From Juglans regia (lineage: Eukaryota > Streptophyta > Magnoliopsida > Fagales > Juglandaceae), in NCBI RefSeq assembly GCF_001411555.2, contig NC_049911.1:35353340-35417339 (forward strand): a stretch of 64,000 nucleotides of DNA, in the 5' to 3' direction. The notes beneath the pieces were generated by a model. It saw only the letters and a program-made list of their open reading frames with translations, did not search any database and was not told where the DNA came from. The stretch's first letter is position 1; each line of letters opens with the position of its first letter. The translations under genes were made by a program, and so were the position numbers. Below are positions 1 through 13,600 of this stretch, piece after piece.

Positions 1-450
1 CTTCCCATGCTGTTCTTGAACATCGATAGCCTAAGCATATTGGACTTTGTTTTCTTCTTCTTGAACAAAGACTTCAGAACCAGCCATCGAACACATGAAA
101 AACACGAATTCTTCCCAACCTCTACCATGTAAACCTTAAGGAATAAACAAAGAGCCCCTTTTGCTCCCATTCCCATACTCATCCACCTCTCGAATTAGCA
201 TGACGCTGAATAATCACAACTCCATCACCCTCCTGCAACTTTCTGAAAAACCCATCACGCCAAGGGTGTGCCGACCAATCCTCCAACACCTTTGTCACCC
301 ATGACAACACCGGCACTCTAAGAGAAACAAACTTAACCATCCTTCTGCTCCTCTCGGAAATTTGAATATAATTTCCTTCCTCCTTTGAAAAAACAATGGT
401 CTTCGATTCCACCTTCAAACGCCTAGAGTTCAGCATCCTAAACGCCTAGT
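1..450 (-). mobile_element. LINE retrotransposon ORF1 fragment, cut by window edge
   Basis: On the minus strand an open stretch from 436 to 179 reads as the N-terminal region of a plant LINE ORF1 protein (for example KFVSLRVPVLSWVTKVLED and HPWRDGFFRKLQEGDGV). The related segment [18 protein letters not shown] opens the intact-order LINE at 9017 on the other strand, which supports the call. Beyond 179 the frame is broken by stops but ORF1-like residues can still be followed toward the window edge. The fragment lies upstream of the first TIC236 exon seen here, probably in an intron of that gene. It is a decayed element, and nothing indicates it is expressed. Confidence 0.55.
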
Positions 451-964
451 CTAAAATTAAACTCATGCCAGAAAAATTCATTGGTTCATTGTTCACATCT
501 AATGTTGCTTTAGGCTCTGGCATATATATTAATACTTCAGTTAATAAATAATCAGTTTCAATATATGTGAAGTAATTATATCAGGTGAATAATTAGATGC
601 TGCAATTTTGTGTTGACATGAAACTTGTTATGGCTTTTCGGTGGTCAATACTTGCTGCTGTAACTTGAACTTTACAATTCTTGCTCATGGTTCTGGTTTT
701 ATTTTTAGTTTTGTCTGATCTCTTCTGAAAATAAGTATTTATATCCACCGGTTTGTTTGATGTAAAGATAAGATAATGGTTAGGTCCTTATGGAATAAAT
801 ATGCAGCTGCTTGTGATCCCTCAGGTATTATTTTATTCGATGTTTGTTCAATTACCTCTCCAGGGATTTTGAAAGACGTTCTACTAGAAATATTCTTAGC
901 ACACTCGGCCATCTGTCCCAATCTCAAAAGGATAATTACTATGTTATATAACACAAAAAATAAG

Positions 965-1360
965 GTTATTAGGACTTTGATTCTTAGAACGTTGATTTGT
1001 ACTGTGGAAATGACATTATCTAATTTGCCCACTTGCTATGCATTTATTCCCTGATCCTGTTGGTGTGGCCAACCGAATAGAGTATTTTCAGAGGGATTTC
1101 TTATGGGTTGGAGTTGGTGAGAAATGCAAGTTTCATATAGTTAGCTGGCCCAAGATTTGTACTGCGGTTTATTCAAGAGGGTTGGGAGTTAGAACTTTGC
1201 TGGCATTCAATCATGCTTTGTTGGGCAAATGTCTATGGCACTTATGGTGATTGGTGGTGGAAGTTAAGTATGTTAGTACATGGGGTAGAGGGTGTTCTAA
1301 TGAAGTGAGTGGTCCTTATGGAATTGGAGTGTGGAAAAACATAAGAAGGTCCACGTAAGT
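965..1360 (+). mobile_element. Truncated LINE: C-terminal reverse-transcriptase remnant
   Basis: The frame from 1038 carries [19 protein letters not shown], then a [20 protein letters not shown] segment. This is the block that follows the fingers/palm of plant L1-type reverse transcriptase (compare [20 protein letters not shown] in the LINE at 12.4 kb). Just upstream LSNLPT is in a different frame, so a frameshift is present, and a TGA breaks it near 1248. No polyA tail or target duplication was identified. It sits in non-coding sequence upstream of the TIC236 exon at 1608. Confidence 0.6.
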
Positions 1361-1607
1361 TTACTTTTTGCTTGTGTGCATGCATTCTTATGTCTAGCAA
1401 TGGATATATGGTGGATCTCTTCCTAAGCTTAAAATGTTATGTTAAGATGGTATCTCTAGGTCAAGGGCCCATATCCATGAACTCGCCGATTGTAACAGAA
1501 TCATACTCCCAAATCAAGGCATTGCTTGAGCTTAAAATAGCTCATTTTTCTGTCATTTTCTAATGAATATGGTATCCAACTAATAATCTGCGTACTTTTA
1601 TGTTCAG

Positions 1608-4600
1608 GTTCCATGTGTTGAAGTAAATGCCCTGATGAAAACTTTCAAGATGAAGCCTTTATTGTTCCCGGTAAATGTGATTTCATTTTCCATTTGGTCT
1701 AATATCTAAAAGTGCCAATGCTTAAATATACGGTGTATGTACCATATCCATGGTATATGCTCTATTTTATCTTTCTCTTAATCAAACTTAAGTGCTTGCA
1801 TTTTTTGTTTTTGTTGTCTTTTTATCTTGCAAGGAATACAGGTATACTAGTTCATCCTAACCAGTCAACTTTGTTTTCATCTCCATTTCTTTCTGTATGT
1901 GCTGCAGTTGGCCGGTTCGGTAACTGCTGTATTCAACTGTCAAGGCCCACTGGATGCTCCTATATTTGTGGGAAGTGGAATGGTTTCTAGGAAGATATCT
2001 CATTCAGTGTCTGATTTTCCTGCATCCTCTGCCTATGAAGTAATGTTGAAAAGCAAAGAAGCTGGTGCAGTGGCAGCTTTTGACCGTGTTCCATTTTCAT
2101 ATTTATCGGCCAATTTCACTTTTAACACTGATAATTGTGTAAGTAATGTCAGGGACGGTAAGCGAATTTACAAAAGTGGAGTAACTTCTTTTCTATGCAA
2201 GTATGATAATAGATCCTGTAAATTTCTTCACATATGATAGGTTGCTGACTTGTATGGAATTAGAGCTAGCCTCGTGGATGGAGGTGAAATTCGAGGGGCA
2301 GGGAATGCATGGATTTGCCCAGAGGTATCTGACTGCTTATGAAATAGCCTACTTGTTAATTCATGCATTTATTAATTAACAAGTACAAATACTTGTCAAT
2401 TTTTTTGATCAGTAATATAGTAATCAGCAGTAACTTGTCTATTAACAAGTCTGATAATAGGTCTTTTAAAAATCCATGTATTTGTTCAAAAAGTACAATA
2501 GGATATTTCTTATCAAGAAATAGCCTATTGTGCTTGTTTATGAATTAACAAATGCATGGATTTGCAGTCAGTTTCACCAATTGATGAGGTGTAGAGACCT
2601 AACTGTTTCTCCTCAGTCCGCCGCTTTCCCTATCCATGGATTGATTTTATTTATTTGCCATTACTTCTGATTGTCATATTTGGTTGGCAAGCCAACTCAT
2701 TTTTTCCCTTTAATGGGTTTCAAAAGAGGATCTTCTCTAGGGCTTTATCGTGATCCGATCTGTAATGTCCCGGATTGATTATAAGAAAGGTGGTGAAAGG
2801 GACTCCAAATAGCTTGGGGAGGAGTTCATCCTTTATAATGATTTTAAGTGGCTCCAATTATGACACTGATTAGTTCTATTGGAGTATGGGTCTAGATGAC
2901 TTTAGCCTTCCTTGAGTCGTACAAATGGTACAAAGTCAATCCCAACTAGAAGTGTGTGACTTGAGCCACCACCTATGGTGGAATAGTCTGATGAGGAAGT
3001 CAGGGATTTAAAAGGGGAAATTGTACTGCCTTGAATTGATTATAAGGGGTTGAGTGGGATCCCGCATTAATTGGCTAGGAGAAATTCATGCCCTTCATAA
3101 TGATTTCAAGCGGCTTTAATTATAACATTGACTAGCCCTTTTGGAGTATGGACCTAGACATTGCTTGGGTTTTCCTTGGGTTGTTACGCCATCATACTGT
3201 GTTTTATATGGCTTCTACACCCTTTTTAGACCCATTTTGGATGGAAGTCATTTCTCAATAGTCCTACTAGACATGGGTGTAAAGTAACATGTCTTAACTT
3301 TAGTCAAGTCACCTGACTAGTTATTGGGAAATTGTTGTTTGGAATCTGTGGTGATTATTCACTTGAGTTTTTTTTTTTCCTTTAATTAAGTTTATTTCTT
3401 TTTTATGTAGAATACTCTGTTTTTGCAGGGTGAGGTGGATGATGCAGCAATAGATGTGAATTTCTCTGGAAATATGTCCTTCGATAATATCATGCACCGT
3501 TATATACCTGGGTATCTTCATCTGATGCCACTCAAATTAGGGGATTTAAATGGAGAAACGAAATTGTCTGGATCTCTTTTGAGACCGTAAGATTCTTAGG
3601 CTTTTAATTGTTTGTTGATTAAATTTTTCCCATGCCATCTTTCTTTAAAAACAATCCTGTGCTGTTGCCTATAAGTTCTATGCACTAGTTTTTTAGCCAA
3701 ACTGTAACTCGGTCCCTCTAAATTTGGGATTTTTTTCGAGTTGGTTCTAATAATTTCAAATTTAGCAATGCCAACTGGAGAGTTTGGAATCAGTCAGTCT
3801 GATTCTTTTGTCATTTTCCCTTAAATTACTGCCTTTAAATTTGTTTACAAAGAAAAAGGGAAAAGAGAACAAAAGGAGAGCACAGGGAAGGGAGGAGTAG
3901 ATATGGGGTAAGATGACAAGCGGCGGGGGATAGAGAGCAGACAAGTTTTGAAATAGAAAAATAAAATAATTACAGAGAAGCAGTAATGGGTCATTTCTTA
4001 CAGGTGCTATTACTACATCTATTTCTTCACTTTAATCCATGTATTTGGTCATTTATTTCATTGACCCAGTTCAAATTGGGAAGGATTGAGAGAGTGCATA
4101 TATATCTTTCTCCCCACCAAAAAAAAAAGAAAAGCAAATCTTTGTTTTTCTCGTTTCCCTTGTGCTAGTGGGAATTGACAAGAAAACCAAATTGATGATG
4201 CCGAACTTCAGGGTTGACGTTTTTAAAATTGAAATTGCAGTCATCAAGTTAATGACAAATTTAAACATAGAGGGACCAAATTTTAGCTTACCTAATGTTT
4301 ACATTTTATGGATGTTGATAATACTTCAGCTTGGCTTGTTCATTGTTATTTTTTAATGCAGGAGGTTTGACATTAAATGGGTTGCTCCAACGGCTGAAGG
4401 TTCCTTCAGTGATGCTCGAGGACATATCATAATTTCACATAACTACATCAAAGTTGATTCTTCATCTGTTGCTTTTGACTTGTTCACGAATATTCAGACA
4501 TCCTATCTTGATGAATACTGGCTCAACAGAAAAGAGTTTCATGCAAATAGTGTCATGCCATTTAGTATTGATGGGGTTGAGTTAGATTTACGCATGCGTG

Positions 4601-7600
4601 GTTTTGAGTTTTTTAGTTTACTATCTTCTTATAATTTTGACTCTCCAAGACCCATGCATTTGAAAGCAACCGGAAAGATTAAGTTTCAGGGAAAGGTTTT
4701 CAAGTCTAGTAGTATTACAAATATGCAACCTGTGGAAATGCAAGATAATGGAAAAACAGATAGTCTTGTTGGTGACATTTTAATTTCTGGTCTCAAGCTG
4801 AATCAGCTGATTCTAGCACCTCAGCTGGCGGGACAGTTGAGCATGTCACGCGGGTGTATCAAGGTAATGTAAAAAAAAAAACGGAGAGAGAGACTTTTAC
4901 ACAAGTTTTTTCTTTTCAGAAATTGGGCCTCACATATTAGTTTTATTGGTTGAAATATGTTATATTCCTTGGGTTACTTACACCAGTAATGTATCATAAA
5001 CAAGTTTATCTTCTGAAAGAGGTTCTTGACTTTCTGTGTGAAATTAATAGCTATCTAACATCAAAAGTTGTGGGTTTTGCGGTATGTCACAAGGGACATC
5101 AAAAGCCTGTAGGAAGCAAATAGTTATGTTCTATTGCGGGTGACATGACACTGCCTGTGTTAACAGATGGTGGGATGTCAAGTAGCCCTTAATCGCACTA
5201 TTTTGATCATGTTTGTGCTACTGGTTTGTTATTGTCACACCATTATCATGTACACTTGAGCATCTTCAGAATCCAAACATCTTTCCATATAGTTTTCCTC
5301 TTGATGTGCAAATGTTAATTTTTTGTATTGGTAAGCTTTATCTCCTTGAGGAGAAAAAGGCAGAAGAAACACTGCTTATATGCCACTGTTTTGTGACTAC
5401 ATGAACGATTCACTAAGAAATTTGTTCTAGGTAGACACATCTGTTAATTTGTTTATATGCTAATTTGCTAGAGTGAGAGGACAGGTATTATCAGTCACAA
5501 ATATATGCTAATTTGTTAGTGTGTCATGCTTCGTTGAAAAAAAAAATTACTTATAAAAAAAACCTATTTTTGTTTGTTTCTGTGCTGCTCTGCTTACTAA
5601 GTCATACTGAAATCTTAACTCTATCTGGCAATGCAGTTGGATGCCTCAGGTAGGCCAGATGAAAGCCTTGCAGTGGAGGTTGTAGGGCCACTGCAGCGTG
5701 GTAGTGAAAATAATTCTCAAAATGGAAAATTACTGTCTTTTTCCCTTCAAAAAGGACAACTAAGAGCCAATGTTTGTTTCCAACCACTTCATTCTGCTAA
5801 CTTGGAGGTGCCTCTACTTTTTGTTATTTCTATAGCAATTTAATTTATTTCCGTTTTCCAAGCTATTAGGTTTGCTTGTATATAAGAGCAACAATTGTAT
5901 GAGAATATGAGTTATTTATTTTTCATGACTTTGTGTGAGCTGTTTGTAGGTACGGAATCTGCCACTTGATGAATTGGAGTTGGCTTCACTACGGGGAACA
6001 ATTCAAAGAGTAAGTTGTCCCCTTTATCTCTTGATTTTATTTTTATTCTTTATGTCTAAAGCTTTATTTGACTTGTAAAAAAAATTATTCTCTATGTCAA
6101 TTGCTGTTCTTTTATCATCTTTAATGTGCATCGGATCATAATGAGGTGGGTTTACCAGTCAAACATATTCCAAATTCAAGATCATATAGCATTAATAAGG
6201 GTTATGAACTTATAATCTCTAACCCCTTCCAAATGCAAATATGATAATAAATAACCTAAGTGCTTTTTTTTTTTTTTTTTTTTTAAGTTTTGAGATTCTG
6301 GTAGTTATCAATGGTGGTGTGTTTTATCTTCTTTCCACGCTATTATAGGTGAAGATTTTAATTAACTCTGTCAGTAGCAATTTGAAATTGAAATTGTTAC
6401 TCAGCCAGTAGCTGGTTGTTTACTTTCAGGCAGAAATTCAGCTTAATCTTCAGAAAAGAAGAGGTCATGGTGTATTATCTGTGCTTCGGCCAAAATTCAG
6501 TGGTGTTCTAGGAGAAGCCCTAGATGTGGCTGCTAGATGGAGTGGGGATGTTGTGAGTACTTGAGCTATTGCTCTTACCTTGAATCTTCCTCTTGATCTT
6601 TTGTTATTGCCATAGATGATGATGGTAATTCAATATTGTCATTGTCCTGTAGTAAGCTGGATACATTGTTGGTTCACTTCCTAATGGCTTTAGCTTCTTC
6701 TCCAACTATTATCATGTAAAAAGTCTTGGATATCTTATTTTGTAGGATTTACCTTAATCACCTTTAACCCCTTCCAAATGCAAATATGATAATACAGATG
6801 AAAATTACAAAAGAGAAACTGCTTAAGAGGTGAAACAGTACATCAAAATTTTAGATGTCCACCTGTTTTCAAATATCTATCCTACAAAGTAAACAAGCTA
6901 AGGAAGTAAGCTGTTGTTCACGTAGTTGATATCAGATGTCTGTCCAATTTCAAATCTTAAGCTTCAAAAGTAGCCTACATCGCATTGGTCGGTAAGATTT
7001 TGCATTCTACACCCTGATGCTAAGGATTGTTTTTCTTTGCTGTTATATTTTCAGTTTAAAGACAACTCTTCTGAGATTTCCTTCAGAAAATAATGCATGC
7101 TATGTTTTTTTGTCTTTAGCTCAGTAGATATCTTTAATGCTGTGTCAAAATCATCCTAGATTATGTAACTCAAGGAGTAATAGTTCTATTTATAAACAAT
7201 TTTCAGGAACTCTTGTTTTTCCAAAAATAAAATTGCTTATTAGTATTGTCTTACAATAATAACATTGGAAGATGATACATTACTCTTATAACACTGATGA
7301 TAAAATTGTTCTGGAACAAAGTTAGGGTTGCAAAGTAACTATATCGAATCATGTTCATTTGTTATGAGCGTTAGTTCCTATATAATTAATTTATTCGTGT
7401 ATATATGGCAGTATGAATGACCTGTCTAATGTTGCACTGGTTGATTAGATCACTGTTGAGAAAACTGTTCTGGAACTAAGTAACAGCCATTACGAGCTTC
7501 AAGGTGAATATGTTTTGCCTGGTACCCGAGACCGTACCCCTGCTGGCAAGGAAGGGGGTGGCTTGCTGAAAAGGGCAATGGCCGGGCATCTGGGTAGTGT

Positions 7601-10600
7601 CATATCTTCTATGGGAAGATGGAGAATGAGACTCGAAGTCCCTACAGCTGAGGTTGCTGAGGTGCTTCCACTTGCCAGACTTCTTTCTCGAATCACGGAT
7701 CCTGCTGTTCGTTCCAGATCAAAGGTTGTATTCTACTTAAATGTGTTGTAATTGAATACATATAATAATAATCATCTGCTCATAGGTTTGAGATCGACTT
7801 CCAAGTTTCTAAGCTTTGATGTTGGCACAAAGCATTAAATGTTGTTATCTTACAGAGCATGGCTGACTACTGTTATTCTCCATCATTTTGATCTATTTCA
7901 ATGTCCTCTGTTCTGCAACACACCCTTCCTCCATGAGTGGAAGTATCAAATGAACAAAACATTAGTCACCCTTCCATAACATAGCAAAACTAATGTTTAG
8001 CATTGTGTTTGAGATGATTTGCCCCGAGGTTGTGGATGCAAATTGGGATGCATGATGCTAATTGTTTACTGATTCTTTTCCTAATATGTAACTAGATCTA
8101 CTATGTTTTTAAAGTCTTTAATATCCTTCACTATTACAAATGTAATTTTGCTTGTTATAAATCATAACTCTTCAGTATTAAAAAGAAAAAGAGAATTCTG
8201 ACTATGCATGTTTATGGCACCTGCATGCAGGACCTTTTTATTCAGAGTTTGCAGTCAGTGGGATTATATGCTGAAAATCTTCAAGGACTGCTTGAGGTAC
8301 TCCATGTGACTTCTTATCCAAAACTGCATTATTGATGACCTGGCTTGGTTCTCACAAAACCAGATAGACTTTGTTTCTATTGTTCTCCTGTAGAATTCTT
8401 TTCTATTGCTCCCCCCATTAGAAATAGGATGAATGGTGTAGAGGATACCCAAGACTCAAGGTTTCATGTTTTCATTATATCGTCTGTACAATATTCAGGT
8501 TATGCGGGGGCATTACACTTCCAATGAAGTTATTCTTGAAGATGTTAGTCTTCCAGGTTTGGCTGAACTTAAGGGTCGCTGGCATGGGTCTCTTGATGCA
8601 AGTGGTGGAGGCAATGGAGACACAATGGTAGATATCTTTATATGCTTGTTCAAATGTCATAGATGTATTTGTTGAAAGAAGTTCATGGTTAAATATGTAG
8701 ACTGCCAAAATTACATTACCATCTGGACCACAAGATGTTGGGTGTGTAGAAACCTGTGTTTGGAATTATGAGGGTTCATTTTACATGTCTCATTTTACAA
8801 CCAATGCAAATATTACTTTTGAAAACAAAGCAGTTTTTAGTCATAGTTTTTAGTCGAGATACATCTAAAAGCTGTAATAACTTCGGAAGACAACGACAGC
8901 TTGCTATTAAGAGTCTTCCTTGATGTATTCACGGGTAATGACGTCTAATCGTCCTGTTGTTTATCGTCTTCTTTAGTTTGGTTGTATTCTGTTGTTTGTC
9001 AGTTGTTATTTTAGACATGGATAGGAGTTTGCGTATAGAATCCAAGGTATTTGAATTAGGAGCAAAGGAGGTAATGTGTTCTGTATTACAGAAAAGGGAA
9101 GAAAACATACTATGTCTTTATATCTATCTGGCGGAATGGTGGTTTGGTTTGCTAAGGAGATAGAGGTTTGTTGGAAGAATCTTGGTAAGATGGTTCATTA
9201 TTAGACTAGAAGGGAGGGAGACAAAGTTTTTATGTTGCAGGGGGCCCATAATCAGTCTGGTAGATTTCTGAAGATGTTAGAATATGGCACAGGTTTGGGT
9301 AAAGGAATTTTAGTCATCCCTGAAGGGACGAGTGGATGTGGATGGGCTGGTTTTGTGAGATTCTTATGAGAAATGGTTGGGTCCTCTTCCGCTGCGACAT
9401 ATCATGCTGATAGAGGTATGTCCAAGGTTGGGCAGGTTGTAAATCATCCAAGTAGTAATTTGATGGCTGCTACTTCTTTACATGCTGGTGATGATAAGGC
9501 TGGAGGAGGTTCTTATGTGGCAGCATTGATGAAACCTGTGCAATTCTCAGAGAGATTAGGAGGTGCCAAGAGTAGGAAGGTGGTTATCTCACCGGAAGAT
9601 GGAAGGAGGAAGGAAGGGGGGGCAGAACTCAAGCGTAATTATGGTGACGGTAGGAGTTACGAGGTGTTGGAAAACATAGAAGTGGAAGGGACACTTTGGC
9701 ATTTACGTTCTGAATTAATGGGATGGAAGGATAAAATTGTCTTTTTATTGAATAAGGTTGATGGAGGGCTGGGTTTATTGATGGGTTTCGGCCATAAAAT
9801 GGATGCCCAAGAAAATAAAGTGAGGCTGGTGGAGGGGATGAGTGGGTCAAGTGAGGTAGGCTGTGGTAGTGGGTTGGGTAGAGTTGTTGGAGGCCTAAGG
9901 AAAGCACTGTGGCTATTTTGGGCCCGAGAGGAGAAATGAAGCATCGACCCAACTCATCATTGGAGTCGATGGCTCGTTTGTCATCTCACAGAGGGGTGCG
10001 ACGGAGGAAGGCAATCCTAATGGGAGTTTTCCGACGAGGAAGGGCTCGGAGGAGAGGGTGGTACTGAGATCTATCGGCTCGATAAATGAGAAGGAAGCTC
10101 GATCCAGCTGTTCGATGGCACCGTTGGTGGATTTGTCTTCACAGAATGGAGCGACGGTGGGAGGTGAGCAGGGTGAGTGTTCCTCGACGATGAATGACAC
10201 AATGGCGACGCCATCTCAGGATATATCGAAGAGTTTGGATTCCGACAGTTTGCAAGATAGACTGAGATCGATGATTTGTGTGGTTTCTTCATCACATAGT
10301 GGTTCGATGGTGGAGGAAATGTGTTTTGGTGGGTCCTCGAGAGTGGGAAGCCATCTGGAGACTGAGATTGTGCATTCATCCTCGGTCTCAGATAGGGATC
10401 AGGAAGGGTTGAGTAAGGAGCAAGGTAGGAATGAAGAAGTTCTATCTGTTCATCACTATTAGGTGAGAAAGGGAGGGGAAGTAAGGGAGGAAGGTGTAAA
10501 GATGGTGGATGAGGTAGTTGAGAATGAGGGGGTGGAGAATCAGGTTTTTAATGTAGTTGGGATGCTGGAGAATGGAGCTATTTCTTCTGAAAATAATATT

Positions 10601-13600
10601 TTTGAGTTGCAAATGGGTCCTATTTGCTGTGCAGAGGAAGAGGGAGAAGGATGGTGAAGGATGAGGGATTTGTGGACAGGGTTAGAAGTGGTGGAATTCT
10701 TAGAATTTTTCAGGTACTCCTAGTTTTGTTTTGGCTGGAAAATTGAAATCTCTTAAGAAAGATATAAAGAGATGGAATAAAGAGGAGTTTGAGAATTTGG
10801 ACAGCAAAAGGAAGCTTCTTATGGAAGAGTTGAGAGGTTTGGATGAGGAGGAGCTGCAAGGGGTTATTTCGGGAGTGGACAAGAAAAGAAAAATAGGGGT
10901 GGCTTCTGAACTGGAAAATATAGCGATAATGGAGGAAATTTCGTAGAGGCAAAAGTCTAGGGTGTTGAGGTTAAAGGAAGGAGACAGGTGCACTAAATTC
11001 TTTCATCAAATGGCGAACTCTCATAGAAGAAATAATGTAATTGAGGTTCTTCGAGATGTGGACAGACTTATTACGGATCAAGAAGATATTAAGGCTCACA
11101 TAGTGAATTTTTATGAGTAGTTGTTTTCAGAAGATTTTTCTTGGAGACCAAAACTGGACAGACTTTGTTTTGATGCTATGGATCTGGTTGAAGTTGATTG
11201 GCTGGAGAGAGAGTTTGAAGGAGATGAGGTACTTAATGTGGTTAAGGGTATGGATAGGGACAAGGCTCCAGGTCCGGATGGGTTTTCTTTGGCGTTTTAT
11301 CAAGCATGCTGGGACGTTGTTAGAGAAGATATTATGAATGTGTTCGCCGACATGAGGTTTGAGAAGAGTTTTAATGCGACTTTCATTGCACTTATTCTGA
11401 AAAAGGTAGGGGCTGTGGAGATAAGAGATTTTCGGCTTATTAGTTTGGTGAATGGAATGTATAAAATCATTTCTAAGGTGCTGGCCAACCGTTTGAGCAG
11501 GGTGATGGAGACGATTATTTTAAAATCGCAAAATGCCTTTGTGAGGGGAAGACAGATTTTAGATTCTGTTTTAATTGCTAATGAATGCTTGGAGAGTAGA
11601 ATTAAATTGAGAAAGCTGGTATTATAATCAAATTGGACACGGAAAAGGCTTATGACCATGTGTGCTGAGATTTCCTTGTTTATATGCTGAGAAGATATGC
11701 TTTTGGAGATAAATGGTGTTCGTGGATAAAGCATTGTGTGTCGACTTCGAGATTTTCAATTTTGGTGAATGGAGAACCTGTAGGATTCTTTAGTAGCTCG
11801 CGTGGTTTGAGGCAAACTGATCCCATCTCTCCCTTTCTTTTTGTTATGATCATGGATGCCTTGAGTAGAATGATTGAGAAGGTGGTGGATGGTAATTTTC
11901 TGTCCAGCTTTGTGGTGGGTGACGAGGACCCGAGTAGTTTAAGTGTTTCACACTTATTGTTTGCTGATGATACATTGATTTGAGTGAGCCCAATTCTGAC
12001 AGTCTTCGTGCTTTAAGAGCACTTTTGCTGTGTTTTGAAGCCATATTAGGGTTAAGAGTTAATTTATCGAAATCTGAAGTCATTCCTGTGGATTCTGTTC
12101 AGAATATTTCAGTCTTGGCAAGTATTCTGGGTTGCAGAATTTCTTCACTCCCTTTGAGGTACCTCAGGCTTCCTTTGGGGGCTTCTTATAAATCTGTTAA
12201 TATTTGGGATGGGGTGATTGAGAAAATTACAAGGAGGTTAGCTGGTTGGAAGATGATCAACTTCTCTAAAGCAAAAAGATTAACTCTAATAAAAAGTACT
12301 TTGTCTAATCTTCCCAGTTATTTCTTATCTCTTTTTCTGTTGCCGGCAAGGGTAGAAAGAAGAATTGAGAGTTTATTTTGGAATTTTTTATGGGGTGGTA
12401 AAGGAGAAGAAGGTTAGTTGGAAGAAGGTATGTCAACCGATTGATTGTGGTGGGTTGGGGATAAAAAAAAACTTGAGATTTTTTAATAGAGCATTACTTG
12501 GGAAATGGCTTTGGAGATACCACTTGGAAAGAAATGCCTTATGGAGAAATGTTATTGATGTAAAATATGGTAGTTTGTGGGGAGGTTGGTGCCCAAGAGG
12601 TGGGGTGAGTTTGTGGAAGTTCATTAGGAAAGGATGGGGGGAATTTTCTAATCATATTAGATTAAAGGTGGAAGATGGGAAGAGGATACTTTGCTGGCAT
12701 GACTTGTGGTGTGGGGAGTCTACACTTAAATTGGATTTTCCCTTTCTTTTCAGAATTGCAAGGGATCATAATGCAGCTGTGGGATATTTTTTCTTTTGCA
12801 TTGACAATAATATTCAGTGGAATGTTAACTTTTTTAGGGATGTTAATGACTGGGAAGTCGATGATGTTAAGGCTTTTCTGGAAAGACTTTACAGTTCAAA
12901 GTTGATGCTAGGTGGGGAGGACAACATGCTGTGGGTTCCTGCAGGAAGTTCTAAGTTCTCAGTTTCCCCTTTTTGCGGCATATTAACCAGTCACAGGAGC
13001 TGTGAATTCCTCTGGAAAAACTTATGGAAAGTGAAAGTTCCTTCCAAGGTCGTTTTCTTCTGTTGGGTGGTATCCTTGGGCAAAGTGTTTTTTTTTTTTG
13101 TAAGTAAATGATTATATTAAAGAATAGGCATAGCCCTAAGTACACAAAGATAGTATACAAAGAGAAAACACCTATCTAGGATGAAGAAGAGGAAACAAGA
13201 AATTCAGCCAAGTCTAAGCCATTAAAGTCTATAGCTATGGACCATACAAATAACATTCTAACCAAAAAAAGATCTATGATCCCCAAAAGATCTCTCCTTG
13301 TCTTCGAACGTCCTGTTATTTCGTTCTTGCCATAAGTACCATAGAATACAAATAGGGATCATCTTCCAAACCGCTTTGATTTGTGATAAACCTCCTATAG
13401 TGGTCCAGCAAGCCAGGAGTGCCTCCACTGTGGCAGGCATAATCCAAGCTATCTCTATCCTGCTGAACACCTCAGCCCATAACGCTCTAGCAACATCACA
13501 ATGTAATAGAAGATGATCCACCGTTTCACCACTCTTCTTACACATGCAACACCAATCTAGTATGATCACTCCACATCTTCGCAGATTATCCGTTGTCAAG

